Source of the DNA: Mesorhizobium loti
GTDB taxonomy: Bacteria > Pseudomonadota > Alphaproteobacteria > Rhizobiales > Rhizobiaceae
Length of the DNA stretch: 64,000 nt
Direction of reading: 5' to 3'
Assembly (NCBI GenBank): GCA_002356515.1
Contig: AP017605.1
Span: 7,053,020 to 7,117,019 of the forward strand
Positions 8,113 through 16,286 of the stretch are shown piece after piece. Below the pieces are notes generated by a model. That model worked only from the letters and a program-made list of their open reading frames with translations, did no database searches and was not told where the DNA came from. Position 1 is the first letter of the stretch. The number at the start of each line of letters is the position of its first letter. The position numbers and the translations under genes are program-made.

Positions 8113-9222
8113 ATGTCTCACAACACGTTCGGCCACCTTTTCCGCGTCACCACCTGGGGCGAAAGCCATGGGGCAGCGCTCGGCTGCGTCGTCGACGGTT
8201 GCCCGCCCGGCATCCGCTTCACGCGCGACGAAATCCAGGCCGAACTCGACAAGCGCCGGCCGGGCCAGTCGCGTTTCGTCACCCAGCGCCGCGAGCCGGA
8301 CGAAGTGAAGGTGCTGTCGGGCTTCGTGCTTGACGAGGATGGGGAGACGATGATCACCACCGGCACGCCAGTTTCGATGCTGATCGAGAATGTCGATCAG
8401 CGTTCGAAGGACTATGGCGAGATCGCCCGCCAGTACCGGCCGGGCCATGCCGACTACACCTATGACGTCAAATACGGTATACGCGACTATCGTGGCGGCG
8501 GCCGCTCCTCGGCCCGCGAGACGGCCGCGCGGGTCGCAGCCGGAGCGCTTGCCCGCAAGGTGGTGCCGGGCATGGTGGTGCGCGGCGCGCTGGTGTCGAT
8601 GGGCGAAAAGTCGATCAACCGCGCCAACTGGAACTGGAATTTCATAGGCGACGCGGAAAACCCGTTCTTCACCCCCGATCCGGCTTCGGTTCCGGTTTTC
8701 ACGCAGTATCTCGACGGCATCCGCAAGGCCGGTTCCTCGGTCGGCGCGGTGATCGAGATCGTCGCCGACGGCGTACCACCGGGGCTCGGCGCGCCGATCT
8801 ACGCCAAGCTCGACCAGGACATTGCGTCGGGCCTGATGTCGATCAACGCCGTCAAGGGCGTCGAGATCGGCAACGGTTTCGAGGCCGCGCGCATCACCGG
8901 CGAACAGAATGCCGACGAGATGCGCATCGGCAATGACGGCAAGCCGGTGTTCCTGTCCAACAATGCCGGCGGCATCCTCGGCGGCATCTCGACCGGCCAG
9001 GCGATCATTGCGCGTTTCGCCGTCAAGCCGACCTCGTCGATCCTGACGCCGCGAAAGTCGATCGACAAGGATGGCCACGACGTCGAGGTGATGACGAAGG
9101 GCCGGCACGACCCCTGCGTCGGCATCCGCGCGGTGCCGATCGGCGAAGCGATGGTTGCCTGCGCGATTGCCGATCATTATCTGCGGCACAGGGGACAGAC
9201 GGGGAAGGGCGCAGAGCAGTAG
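8113..9222 (+). CDS. aroC: Chorismate synthase
   Basis: AroC makes chorismate from EPSP, the last shikimate-pathway step, using reduced FMN. The 369-residue protein carries the family signatures [18 protein letters not shown] near the start, [20 protein letters not shown] and [15 protein letters not shown] in the middle, and [16 protein letters not shown] later. Length and start are standard. The TAG stop is itself part of a repeated CAGTAGGG block that opens the intergenic repeat. ribB follows after 110 bp on the same strand. Confidence 0.97.
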   Translation: MSHNTFGHLFRVTTWGESHGAALGCVVDGCPPGIRFTRDEIQAELDKRRPGQSRFVTQRREPDEVKVLSGFVLDEDGETMITTGTPVSMLIENVDQRSKDYGEIARQYRPGHADYTYDVKYGIRDYRGGGRSSARETAARVAAGALARKVVPGMVVRGALVSMGEKSINRANWNWNFIGDAENPFFTPDPASVPVFTQYLDGIRKAGSSVGAVIEIVADGVPPGLGAPIYAKLDQDIASGLMSINAVKGVEIGNGFEAARITGEQNADEMRIGNDGKPVFLSNNAGGILGGISTGQAIIARFAVKPTSSILTPRKSIDKDGHDVEVMTKGRHDPCVGIRAVPIGEAMVACAIADHYLRHRGQTGKGAEQ

Positions 9223-9313
9223 GGCAGTAGGGCGATATGCTACGCCCCGCGCCCAGACAGCCAAATTTTTGCTTTCCCCTACTGCCTTACTGCCCTATTC
9301 CCCTACTGCCCTG
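9217..9313. repeat. Inverted CTACTGCC repeat cluster between aroC and ribB
   Basis: Two near-identical CAGTAGGG units (9217-9233) begin over the aroC stop. Three to four copies of the complement, CCCTACTGCC or TTACTGCCC, occupy 9276-9313, with 42 bases between. Transcribed, the arms would pair into a long imperfect hairpin. No U-tract follows, so it is a poor intrinsic terminator. It looks like an interspersed palindromic repeat. Confidence 0.6.
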
Positions 9314-9332
9314 CGAGCGAAGCGAGCATCCC

Positions 9333-10433
9333 ATGCCTTACGACCAGAAAAAGATTGTCGAAGCCATCCGCGCTTTCGAACGCGGCGAGATCGTCGTCGT
9401 CATGGACGATGACGGGCGCGAGAATGAGGGCGACCTGATTGTCGCCGCCGTCCACTGCACGCCGGAAAAGATGGCCTTCATCGTGCGCAACACCTCGGGC
9501 ATCGTCTGCACGCCGATGCCGCGCGAGGAAGCCAAGCGGCTCAACCTGCAGCCAATGGTCGCCGACAATGATTCCGCCCACACCACCGCTTTCACCGTCA
9601 GCGTCGATTTCAAGCATGGCACGACGACAGGCATTTCGGCCGACGACCGCACGCTGACCGTGCGCAACCTCGCCAACGGCAATGTCGGCGCCTCGGATTT
9701 CGTCCGCCCCGGCCACATCTTCCCGCTGATCGCGCGCGAAGGCGGCGTGCTGATGCGTTCGGGCCATACGGAAGCGGCGGTCGACCTTTGCAAGCTCGCC
9801 GGCCTGCCGCCGATCGGCGTCATCTCCGAGTTGGTCAACGACGACGGCACCGTCAAGCGAGGCCCGCAAGTGCAGGCTTTTGCCGAGGAACATGGTCTGA
9901 AGCAGGTTTCGGTCGCCGACCTCATCGCCTACCGTCAGCGCAAGGAAACGCTGGTCGAGCGCGTCGCATGCTCCGATATCGACACGCTCGGCGGCAAGGC
10001 GCAGGTCTTCACCTACACGCTGCCCTGGGACACGATGCATCACGTCGCCGTCGTCTTCGGCGACATCCGCGACGGCGAGGACGTGCCGGTGCGGCTGCAT
10101 TCCGAGGATGTGGTGACCGACGTTTTCGGCACCTCCCATAGGCTGGACGGCATCATGAAGGCGATGGGCGAACGCAAGCGCGGCGTCATCGTCTATCTCA
10201 GAGAAGGTTCGGTGGGCGTCGCCCACCAGGAGCGCAAGCGCCCGCTAAGCGGCGACCGCGAGGATCATGAGGAGGCGCGCCGGCGCGAGAATGAATGGCG
10301 CGAGATCGGCCTCGGCGCGCAGATCCTGAAGGACCTCGGCATTTCTTCGATCAACCTGATCGCCTCGCGCGAGCGCCATTATGTCGGCCTCGAAGGCTTT
10401 GGCATCCACATCGCCAAGACCGAGATTATCTAG
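9333..10433 (+). CDS. ribB: 3,4-dihydroxy-2-butanone 4-phosphate synthase with degenerate GTP cyclohydrolase II-like domain
   Basis: RibB converts ribulose 5-phosphate to the four-carbon precursor of riboflavin. The N-terminal 200 residues carry the synthase signature DDDGRENEGDL (25-35) and HTEAAVDLCKLAG. The C-terminal part (about 207-366) has the GTP cyclohydrolase II fold. However, the segment that holds the zinc cysteines, normally HSEC...CDCG, reads HSEDVVTDVFGTSHRLDG. All three ligand cysteines are gone, so cyclohydrolase activity is not expected here. ATG 9333 is chosen because an upstream in-frame start would translate the repeat. Flanked by repeats on both sides. Confidence 0.92.
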   Translation: MPYDQKKIVEAIRAFERGEIVVVMDDDGRENEGDLIVAAVHCTPEKMAFIVRNTSGIVCTPMPREEAKRLNLQPMVADNDSAHTTAFTVSVDFKHGTTTGISADDRTLTVRNLANGNVGASDFVRPGHIFPLIAREGGVLMRSGHTEAAVDLCKLAGLPPIGVISELVNDDGTVKRGPQVQAFAEEHGLKQVSVADLIAYRQRKETLVERVACSDIDTLGGKAQVFTYTLPWDTMHHVAVVFGDIRDGEDVPVRLHSEDVVTDVFGTSHRLDGIMKAMGERKRGVIVYLREGSVGVAHQERKRPLSGDREDHEEARRRENEWREIGLGAQILKDLGISSINLIASRERHYVGLEGFGIHIAKTEII

Positions 10434-10575
10434 GATATGTCGATATTCAGGTGAGGCCGGCCTGCAAATGACGGCTTTCTGCGCTTCCGGTGCTCACGGA
10501 CCGGAAAGTCCGCTGCGCTCCGGTTCTCGAAATCCATCATTTTCGGCGCGGCCTGACCTGAATCTCAACATATCC
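10433..10575. repeat. 143-bp palindromic interspersed element with 27-bp inverted ends
   Basis: The left arm (10433-10459, starting GGATATGTCGATATTCAGG) and the right arm (10549-10575) are inverted copies matching at 24 of 27 positions. The middle contains a smaller hairpin around CCGGTGCTCACGGACCGG. The element fills almost the entire gap between the ribB stop, which it overlaps by one base, and the MFS gene stop. There is no coding capacity. The structure fits a non-autonomous palindromic repeat or small MITE-like element. Confidence 0.7.
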
Positions 10576-10581
10576 TGGCCG

Positions 10582-11805
10582 TCACTCGGCGGGAACCGCG
10601 GCGGCTTCGCATCCATCCAGCTCGCACCTGTGGGTGGCCAGGCTGCGTTGGCCGAGCAGCACGGTGGCGAGTGCAATCGTACCTGATGCCACCGAGACCC
10701 AGAACCCGTTCTGGGCGCCGAACGCATCCACCACCGCGCCGGCGGCGAAGGAGCCCAGCGCCATGCCGATGCCGATCCCGGTGGTCACCCAGGTGATGCC
10801 CTCGGTCAGCATCGCTTCCGGCACATGCCGCTCGATCAGGCCGAAGGCCGTGATGAAGGTCGGCGAGATCGCCACGCCGCTGATGAAGACGGTCAGCGCC
10901 AGAAGCGGCACGCTGCTGGCGGTGAGCGGCAGCAGCGTGCCAAGCGCGACCAGAGCGACCGCGATGGCAAGTTGGCGCTGCAGCGGCGCTTTCAGGTTGA
11001 GCGCGCCGACAATGATGCCGAGCACGAACGACCCCAGCGCGTAGACGCCGATGACGAGGCTGGCGGCGCCGGGCTGACCGAGCTCCTTTGTGATCGCCAC
11101 GGTGCTCACTTCCGTCGTCGCGAAGGTCGCGCCGATGAAGATCAGGGCAAAGGTGATGATCTGCACCGGGCGCAGACGGATCGCCGAGCTGCTCAAGCCC
11201 TGGTCCATCGGGCGCACTTGCGGCTCGGTCGATCGCTGCAGGATGAACGCCGTCGAGCCCAAGGCAAGGAACAGCGTGCTCGCCAGCATGCCCGCTTCCG
11301 GGAACAGGGCAGCACTCAGGCCGACCGACAGCGATGCGCCGGCGATATAGACCAGCTCGTCCGCCGCCGATTCGAAGGCGAAGGCGGTGTTCATCTCGGG
11401 GCGGCCCCGGAAAAGCTCGGTCCAGCGCGCGCGCACCATGGCGGGCATGCTGGGCATGGCCGCGGCCAGCAGCGCCGACACGAACAGCGTCCAAACCGGC
11501 CAGTCCTGATTGGCGGCCGCAACCAGCGTGATGAAGGCGAGCACGGAGATGATTGTCGTGGGCACGACGATCCGCGTCTGGCCGAGGCGGTCGACCAGCC
11601 TTGATATTTGCGGCGCCAGGAAGGCGTTGGCCAGCGCGAATGTCGCCGAGACCGCACCCGCCAGCCAGTATTCGCCGCGCGTTTGCGACAGCATCGCCAC
11701 AATGCCGATCGGTGCCATGGCGATCGGCAGGCGTGCCATGAAGCCGGCCGCTGCAAAGCCCTTGGCTCCAGGGGCGCGGAAGATTTCCGAATAGGGGTTT
11801 TGCAT
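10582..11805 (-). CDS. MFS transporter
   Basis: A 407-residue membrane protein with about twelve hydrophobic segments in two halves, matching the major facilitator fold. The DRLGQTRIVVPTT loop after the second helix is the MFS motif-A position. The start is ATG 11803-11805, with GAGGAA upstream. A longer start would run into the operator region. It is divergent from a TetR regulator, and three copies of one palindrome lie between them, so it is very probably the regulated target and an efflux pump. The substrate is unknown. Confidence 0.9.
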   Translation of the reverse strand: MQNPYSEIFRAPGAKGFAAAGFMARLPIAMAPIGIVAMLSQTRGEYWLAGAVSATFALANAFLAPQISRLVDRLGQTRIVVPTTIISVLAFITLVAAANQDWPVWTLFVSALLAAAMPSMPAMVRARWTELFRGRPEMNTAFAFESAADELVYIAGASLSVGLSAALFPEAGMLASTLFLALGSTAFILQRSTEPQVRPMDQGLSSSAIRLRPVQIITFALIFIGATFATTEVSTVAITKELGQPGAASLVIGVYALGSFVLGIIVGALNLKAPLQRQLAIAVALVALGTLLPLTASSVPLLALTVFISGVAISPTFITAFGLIERHVPEAMLTEGITWVTTGIGIGMALGSFAAGAVVDAFGAQNGFWVSVASGTIALATVLLGQRSLATHRCELDGCEAAAVPAE

Positions 11806-11839
11806 GGCAGTTCCTCGACAAAGGGCGATCTGACAATTA

Positions 11840-11906
11840 CATACGAAGCGTATGAGAAATAGATAGATCATACGTGGCGTATGTCAATTGGCATACGAGG
11901 CGTATG
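11840..11906. promoter_or_regulatory. Triple TetR-type operator CATACG-N3-CGTATG
   Basis: Three 15-bp palindromes with identical arms and variable centres occupy 11840-11854 (AAG), 11869-11883 (TGG) and 11892-11906 (AGG). Centre spacings are 29 and 23 bp. They lie between the divergent MFS and TetR genes and cover both likely promoter regions, the standard place for TetR-family autoregulation. Confidence 0.88.
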
Positions 11907-11925
11907 TGGATAGGGCCAGACGGAA

Positions 11926-12525
11926 ATGCACAGACCCCGCAAGGAAATGATCGCCGAGACGCGCGCCAAGCTGATCGCCGCGGCCCGCCAGGCTTTCGGC
12001 ACGACAGGCTATGCGGAAGCCTCGATGGATGATTTCACCGCATCGGCCGGGTTGACGCGCGGCGCGCTCTATCATCACTTCGGCGACAAGAAGGGGCTGC
12101 TGCAGGCGGTTATCGCCGAAATCGACGCGGAGATGGCTGCCCGGGTGAATGAGGTCGCCTCGAGAGCGCCGACCCGCTGGCAGCATTTCGTCGACGAATG
12201 CACAACTTATATCGAAATGGCGCTGGAGCCGGAAATCCAGCGCATCATGTTCCGGGACGGTCCGGCCGTGCTGGGCGATCCAGCACTTTGGCCGAATGCC
12301 AGCGCCTGCGTCGGTTCAATGACCGATCATCTGACCGCGCTGCAGGGGGAAGGGGTGGTCGTCCCGGGCGTCGACCCCGAGACCGCGGCACGGCTGATCA
12401 ACGGGGCGAGCAGCCAGGCAGCGCAGCGGATCGCCAATTCGAACGACCCCGAAGCGACGTCGAAGATGGTGGTGGCGGCGTTCAAGCAACTGCTCGAAGG
12501 CCTGCTCAGAAAACCAGGCTCATAA
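11926..12525 (+). CDS. TetR/AcrR family transcriptional regulator
   Basis: A 199-residue repressor-type protein. The N-terminal DNA-binding domain has the typical TetR helix-turn-helix near residues 33-52 (MDDFTASAGLTRGALYHHF). An all-helical ligand and dimer domain follows. It starts 19 bases after the last of three CATACG-N3-CGTATG palindromes, so it should bind them and repress both itself and the divergent MFS gene until an effector is present. The ligand-binding half gives no hint of the ligand. The start is well fixed by domain length. Confidence 0.92.
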   Translation: MHRPRKEMIAETRAKLIAAARQAFGTTGYAEASMDDFTASAGLTRGALYHHFGDKKGLLQAVIAEIDAEMAARVNEVASRAPTRWQHFVDECTTYIEMALEPEIQRIMFRDGPAVLGDPALWPNASACVGSMTDHLTALQGEGVVVPGVDPETAARLINGASSQAAQRIANSNDPEATSKMVVAAFKQLLEGLLRKPGS

Positions 12526-12629
12526 CAGACCCAAATCCCCGTTGGGCGCCTCGCTGGCCACCGCCCCCGATTGACAATCTTCAGGCAGAGCGCATCCTTC
12601 TCGCCCATCTCTGAGGGGAGATTCGGAGC

Positions 12630-13613
12630 ATGTGGGATTTCGAGATCGGCAGGTCGGTGTCCATCATGATGCGGACCTGGCCCTTCATTGTCTTTCGCAT
12701 GATCGTCTATTTCGGCATCACGCTGGCCTACATCATGGCGACCGGCACGGGTGCTTCAGTCGGTTATGGCGTCGGCCATATCTCCACCGATCCCGACGGG
12801 CCAATGTCCTTTGCCCTGTGGGGTGGCGTGGTCGGTTTTGGCGTCGTCTCGATCGCCGTCTACTGGATCCGCGAATACATCCTCTACGTCGTCAAGGCCG
12901 GCCATATCGCCGTCATGGTCCATCTGATCGATGGCCGGGATGTCCCCGACGGCCAGAACCAGATCGCCTATGCCAGGCAGGTCGTGACCGAGCGTTTCGC
13001 CGAGGCCAACATCCTTTTTGTCGTCGACCAGCTGGTCAAGGGCGCCATCCGCGCCATCACCGGCCTGCTCGGCGGCATCGCCGCCTTCTTGCCGATCCCG
13101 GGCCTGAGCGGCCTGGTCTCCTTCATCAACACGGTGATCCGCCTGTCGCTCACCTATGTCGACGAGATCATCCTCGGCTACAACATCCGCATCAATTCGT
13201 CCTCGCCCTTCGAGACGGCGCGGCAAGGCGTCGTGCTCTACGCCCAGAACGGCAAGACCATGGTCAAGAACGCCGTCTGGCTAGCGGTCATCATGTGGGG
13301 CGTGTCCTTCGTCATTTTCCTGCTGATGCTGGCCCCGGCCGCCGCCATTCTGTTCATCATGCCGGGGCAACTCGCCGGCTGGGCTTTCGTGCTGGCAATC
13401 GTCTTCGCCTGGGCCTTCAAGGCCGCCTTCATCGAGCCATTTGCCATTGCTTGCCTGATGCAGGTCTATTTCAAGACCATAGCCGGCCAGGTGCCCGATC
13501 CGGCCTGGGATGCCCGGCTGGCCGAGGCGTCGTCGAAGTTCAGGGAGCTGAGGGACAAGGCGCTGGCCTCCTTTGGCGGCTCGCGCTGGGGCACCGCAGG
13601 CGCAACCCGCTGA
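12630..13613 (+). CDS. Uncharacterised multi-pass membrane protein
   Basis: I do not recognise a named family. The 327-residue protein has about six hydrophobic segments. These are near residues 18-40, 65-85, 135-160 (with a glycine-rich AITGLLGGIAAFLPIPGLSGL stretch), 220-245, 250-270 and 275-290. A short soluble region precedes the third, and the C-terminal tail is polar and charged. The phrase VDEIILGYNIRINSSSPFETAR resembles loops of channel or scaffold membrane proteins but proves nothing. A GGGGAG-type ribosome site precedes the ATG. Its last 148 bases are overlapped by the end of bluB on the other strand. Confidence 0.7.
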   Translation: MWDFEIGRSVSIMMRTWPFIVFRMIVYFGITLAYIMATGTGASVGYGVGHISTDPDGPMSFALWGGVVGFGVVSIAVYWIREYILYVVKAGHIAVMVHLIDGRDVPDGQNQIAYARQVVTERFAEANILFVVDQLVKGAIRAITGLLGGIAAFLPIPGLSGLVSFINTVIRLSLTYVDEIILGYNIRINSSSPFETARQGVVLYAQNGKTMVKNAVWLAVIMWGVSFVIFLLMLAPAAAILFIMPGQLAGWAFVLAIVFAWAFKAAFIEPFAIACLMQVYFKTIAGQVPDPAWDARLAEASSKFRELRDKALASFGGSRWGTAGATR

Positions 13614-14350
13614 TCGGCGGGCGCGCAGGCGACTGCGTTGAGGTGCACCACAGCTGACTTGAGTGGTGCCTCGCCTTGCCCGCAGAAAGTCTCGCTCATG
13701 ATCAATTCGGGCAGCGGCAGCCGCCGGCCCCAGCCATGCGTTTCGAGGTCCGGTTTGGGCGCGAACTCGGAAACCCGGCCGACGCAGAGATAAGCGATCG
13801 GCGTCACGTGCTCGGGAATGGATAGCAGGCTCTTCAACGCTTGCGGCTCGATGATGCTGACCCAGCCGACGCCTACGCCTTCGGCGCGCGCCGCCAGCCA
13901 GAAATTCTGCACCGCGCAGACCGTGCTGTAGAGATCCATTTCCGGATTGTGCCAGCGGCCCAGAGGCGAACCCTGCGAGCGCTGGCGGTCGCAGGTGATG
14001 CAGATGTTGAGGGCGCTTTCGCAGATGCCTTCGAGCTTGAGCTTGCGGTAGAGCGCCTGACGTTCCGCCTCGATTTCAGGCAATTCCTGTTCGCGCGCAG
14101 CCAGGAACAGGTCGCGCACCTTTTCCCGCCGTTTGGCGTCGCGAATGACGATGAAGTTCCAGGGCTGCATGAAGCCGACCGATGGCGCGTAATGGGCGGC
14201 AAGCAGAAGCCGCGCCAGCACCCCGTCGTCGAGCGCGTCGGGCAGGAAATGGCTGCGCACGTCGCGCCGCGTGAACATGGCACGGTAGACCGCGTCACGC
14301 GCCATCTGGTCAAATCCGTCGCCCATAGGAGCGGTCATGTGTTCCGGCAT
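13466..14350 (-). CDS. bluB: 5,6-dimethylbenzimidazole synthase with C-terminal extension
   Basis: BluB cleaves reduced FMN with oxygen to make dimethylbenzimidazole, the lower ligand of vitamin B12. Family features are RRDVRSHFLPD (28-38), YAPSVGFMQPWNF (54-66), and THGWGRRLPL near 204-213. ATG 14348-14350 follows AAGGGG. Usual family length is about 220-230 residues, whereas this frame has 294. The extra tail is Ala/Ser/Pro-rich, and its last 49 residues are encoded antisense to the end of the neighbouring membrane-protein gene. Loss of the original stop is the likely cause. A cobalamin riboswitch precedes it. Confidence 0.93.
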   Translation of the reverse strand: MPEHMTAPMGDGFDQMARDAVYRAMFTRRDVRSHFLPDALDDGVLARLLLAAHYAPSVGFMQPWNFIVIRDAKRREKVRDLFLAAREQELPEIEAERQALYRKLKLEGICESALNICITCDRQRSQGSPLGRWHNPEMDLYSTVCAVQNFWLAARAEGVGVGWVSIIEPQALKSLLSIPEHVTPIAYLCVGRVSEFAPKPDLETHGWGRRLPLPELIMSETFCGQGEAPLKSAVVHLNAVACAPADQRVAPAVPQREPPKEASALSLSSLNFDDASASRASQAGSGTWPAMVLK

Positions 14351-14404
14351 CGCTTGTCCCCTTGCGATTGCTATTGATGCCAGCCGCCTGACCATGCGGA
14401 TGAC

Positions 14405-14568
14405 GATGCCTGCCAGGCCGGTCTTCTGGCTTGGGATCAACCCGCGTCCGGTGCCTTCCCGTCATCGACAGTGGCATTTACCGGCGCGGTCCCCCTCACA
14501 GCGTTGGGCACGCCACGGAGTTCAACCGTGTTCCCGATTCTCCCGCTTGCGGCGGGCACCAGGCAGTG
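14405..14568 (-). ncRNA. Cobalamin riboswitch upstream of bluB
   Basis: Read on the minus strand, the leader begins with GGTGCCCGCC...GGGAGAATCGGGAAC (14530-14560). It continues through TCCGTGGCGTGCCC, GCTGTGAGGGGGAC and GCCACTG...GACGGGAAGGC, and ends with the B12 box AAGCCAGAAGACCGGCCTGG (14413-14432). This is the class I adenosylcobalamin riboswitch order. It starts about 210 bases and ends about 60 bases before the bluB ATG, so B12 should shut bluB off. The riboswitch accounts for most of the 349-bp gap 14351-14699. The rest, toward the deacetylase gene, shows nothing distinct. Confidence 0.93.
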
Positions 14569-14699
14569 GCTGCGACCTTACGCCGAAGCCTCGGCGGCGC
14601 CAATCCCCGCAGCGACGCCAATGGACGCATGCGTGATTTTCCCCAGTCATCAAGCGGCAACGCATGGCCATCGCGTTGCCGGGGCACTAGATAGGGAGC

Positions 14700-15626
14700 A
14701 TGGCCACTCGTCTCTATACCCATCCGATCTTCCTCGAACACATCACGCCGCCCGGCCATCCCGAGCGGCCGGACCGTTTACGCGCCATAGAACGGGTGCT
14801 GGATGACGAGGCCTTCGCTGGGCTCGATCGCGTCAAGGCGCCGGAGGGCGATGAAGCGACCATCCTGTACGCCCATCCCGCCGATTTCGTCGCCCGCGTG
14901 CGTGCCGCCATTCCCGAGGAGGGCCTTGCCCGCATCGATGCCGACACCACCGCCAGCCCGAAGAGCTGGCAAGCGGTGATCACCGCGATCGGCGCCGCCA
15001 ACGCCGCTGTCGACGACGTCTTTGCCGGCCGTGCCGACAATGTCTTCGTCGCCGCAAGGCCGCCCGGCCATCATGCCGAGAAGACCACCGCGATGGGCTT
15101 CTGTTTCTTCAACACGGCGGCGATTGCGGCGCGCTATGCGCAGAAGAAGCATGGCGCCGAGCGCGTCGCTGTCGTCGACTGGGACGTGCATCACGGCAAC
15201 GGCACGCAGGATATCTTCTGGGACGATCCCTCGGTGCTCTATTGCTCGACGCATCAGATGCCGCTTTATCCCGGCACCGGCGCGAAGAGCGAGACTGGCG
15301 CCGGCAACATCGTCAACGCGCCCTTGGCGCCACAGACCGGCGGCGAGGTGTTTCGCGATGCCTTCCTGTCGCGGGTGCTGCCGGCGCTCGACAATTTCGC
15401 GCCCGATCTGATCATCATTTCGGCCGGCTTCGACGCGCATCACCGCGACCCGCTGGCCGAGATCAACCTGACCGAGGACGATTTCGACTGGGCGACTGGC
15501 CAGCTGATGCAGCGCGCTGCCCGCCACAGCGGCAACCGGCTCGTCAGCCTGCTCGAGGGCGGCTACGATCTGCAAGGACTGGCATTTTCGGTCGCCGCCC
15601 ATGTCGGGCGACTGATGAAAGGATGA
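14700..15626 (+). CDS. Histone deacetylase family protein (acetylpolyamine/acetoin-type deacetylase)
   Basis: A 308-residue zinc hydrolase of the arginase/deacetylase fold. Catalytic residues are in place: tandem histidines in PPGHHAEK (124-125), zinc ligands Asp162 and His164 in DWDVHHGNGTQ, Asp245 in GFDAHHRDPL, and a tyrosine in EGGYD (290). Bacterial members remove acyl groups from polyamines or other amines; the substrate is not evident here. It is followed by xseB only 3 bases after its stop, an arrangement common in alphaproteobacteria and indicating one transcript. Confidence 0.92.
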   Translation: MATRLYTHPIFLEHITPPGHPERPDRLRAIERVLDDEAFAGLDRVKAPEGDEATILYAHPADFVARVRAAIPEEGLARIDADTTASPKSWQAVITAIGAANAAVDDVFAGRADNVFVAARPPGHHAEKTTAMGFCFFNTAAIAARYAQKKHGAERVAVVDWDVHHGNGTQDIFWDDPSVLYCSTHQMPLYPGTGAKSETGAGNIVNAPLAPQTGGEVFRDAFLSRVLPALDNFAPDLIIISAGFDAHHRDPLAEINLTEDDFDWATGQLMQRAARHSGNRLVSLLEGGYDLQGLAFSVAAHVGRLMKG

Positions 15627-15629
15627 GTG

Positions 15630-15881
15630 ATGGCTGCTGAGACCAACGAAGACGTCAAGGCGATGAGCTTCGAACAGGCACTCGACGCGCTGGAGAAGAT
15701 CGTCGATGATCTGGAGCGTGGCGACGTGCCGCTCGACCAGTCGATCCGCATCTATGAGCGTGGCGAGGCGCTGAAGGCGCATTGCGACCGGCTGCTGAAG
15801 GCGGCCGAGGACAAGGTCGAAAAGATCCGGCTGTCGCGCGACGGCAAGCCGGTCGGAACCGAGCCGCTCGACGCGGAATGA
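15630..15881 (+). CDS. xseB: Exodeoxyribonuclease VII small subunit
   Basis: An 83-residue acidic helical protein that partners XseA in the exonuclease degrading single-stranded DNA from both ends. The family signature [20 protein letters not shown] is followed by [19 protein letters not shown] and a short charged tail. The start is ATG 15630, three bases after the deacetylase stop, with AAAGGA upstream. An in-frame GTG at 15627 is less likely. xseA is not in the window. Length is normal. Confidence 0.93.
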   Translation: MAAETNEDVKAMSFEQALDALEKIVDDLERGDVPLDQSIRIYERGEALKAHCDRLLKAAEDKVEKIRLSRDGKPVGTEPLDAE

Positions 15882-15979
15882 GGCGCAAGCCGTCAACCGA
15901 GTTTTGGACATCGTCGTGATTGAGGATAGAGTTCGTCGCCGTTGAGATGGCGCCCTGGACAAGAGGAGATACGGAAGCG

Positions 15980-16246
15980 ATGTGCAGAAACATCAAGACC
16001 CTGTTCAACTTTGATCCGCCGGCAACCAATGACGAAGTGCGCGACGCAGCCCTTCAATTTGTCCGCAAGCTGAGCGGAACGACACGGCCGTCGAAACAGA
16101 ACCAGCATGCGTTCGACCATGCGGTCGAGGCCATCGCGGCATCGGCGCGTGAACTACTCGATTCGCTGGAAACCCATCAGCATCCGCGCAATCGCGAAGA
16201 GGTGGCGGCCAAACTGCGGGCAAAGGCGGCGATCCGCTTTGCCTGA
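15980..16246 (+). CDS. DUF2277 family protein
   Basis: A small 88-residue soluble protein beginning MCRNIKTLFNFDPPAT and containing ALQFVRKLSGTTRPSKQN. Both are hallmarks of DUF2277, a widespread bacterial family of unknown role. The ATG at 15980 follows GAGGAG at a suitable distance. The pirin gene begins 40 bp downstream, so the two may be co-transcribed. There is no signal peptide, no membrane segment and one cysteine. Confidence 0.85.
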   Translation: MCRNIKTLFNFDPPATNDEVRDAALQFVRKLSGTTRPSKQNQHAFDHAVEAIAASARELLDSLETHQHPRNREEVAAKLRAKAAIRFA

Positions 16247-16286
16247 TGCTGCCAAAGCGGTCCATGACCGCTGAAAAGGAGAGTCC

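Noticed and set aside
9217..9313. CRISPR-like array reading of the aroC-ribB repeats
   Set aside because: Units are 8-14 bp, occur in both orientations and lack regular spacers; no cas genes are present.
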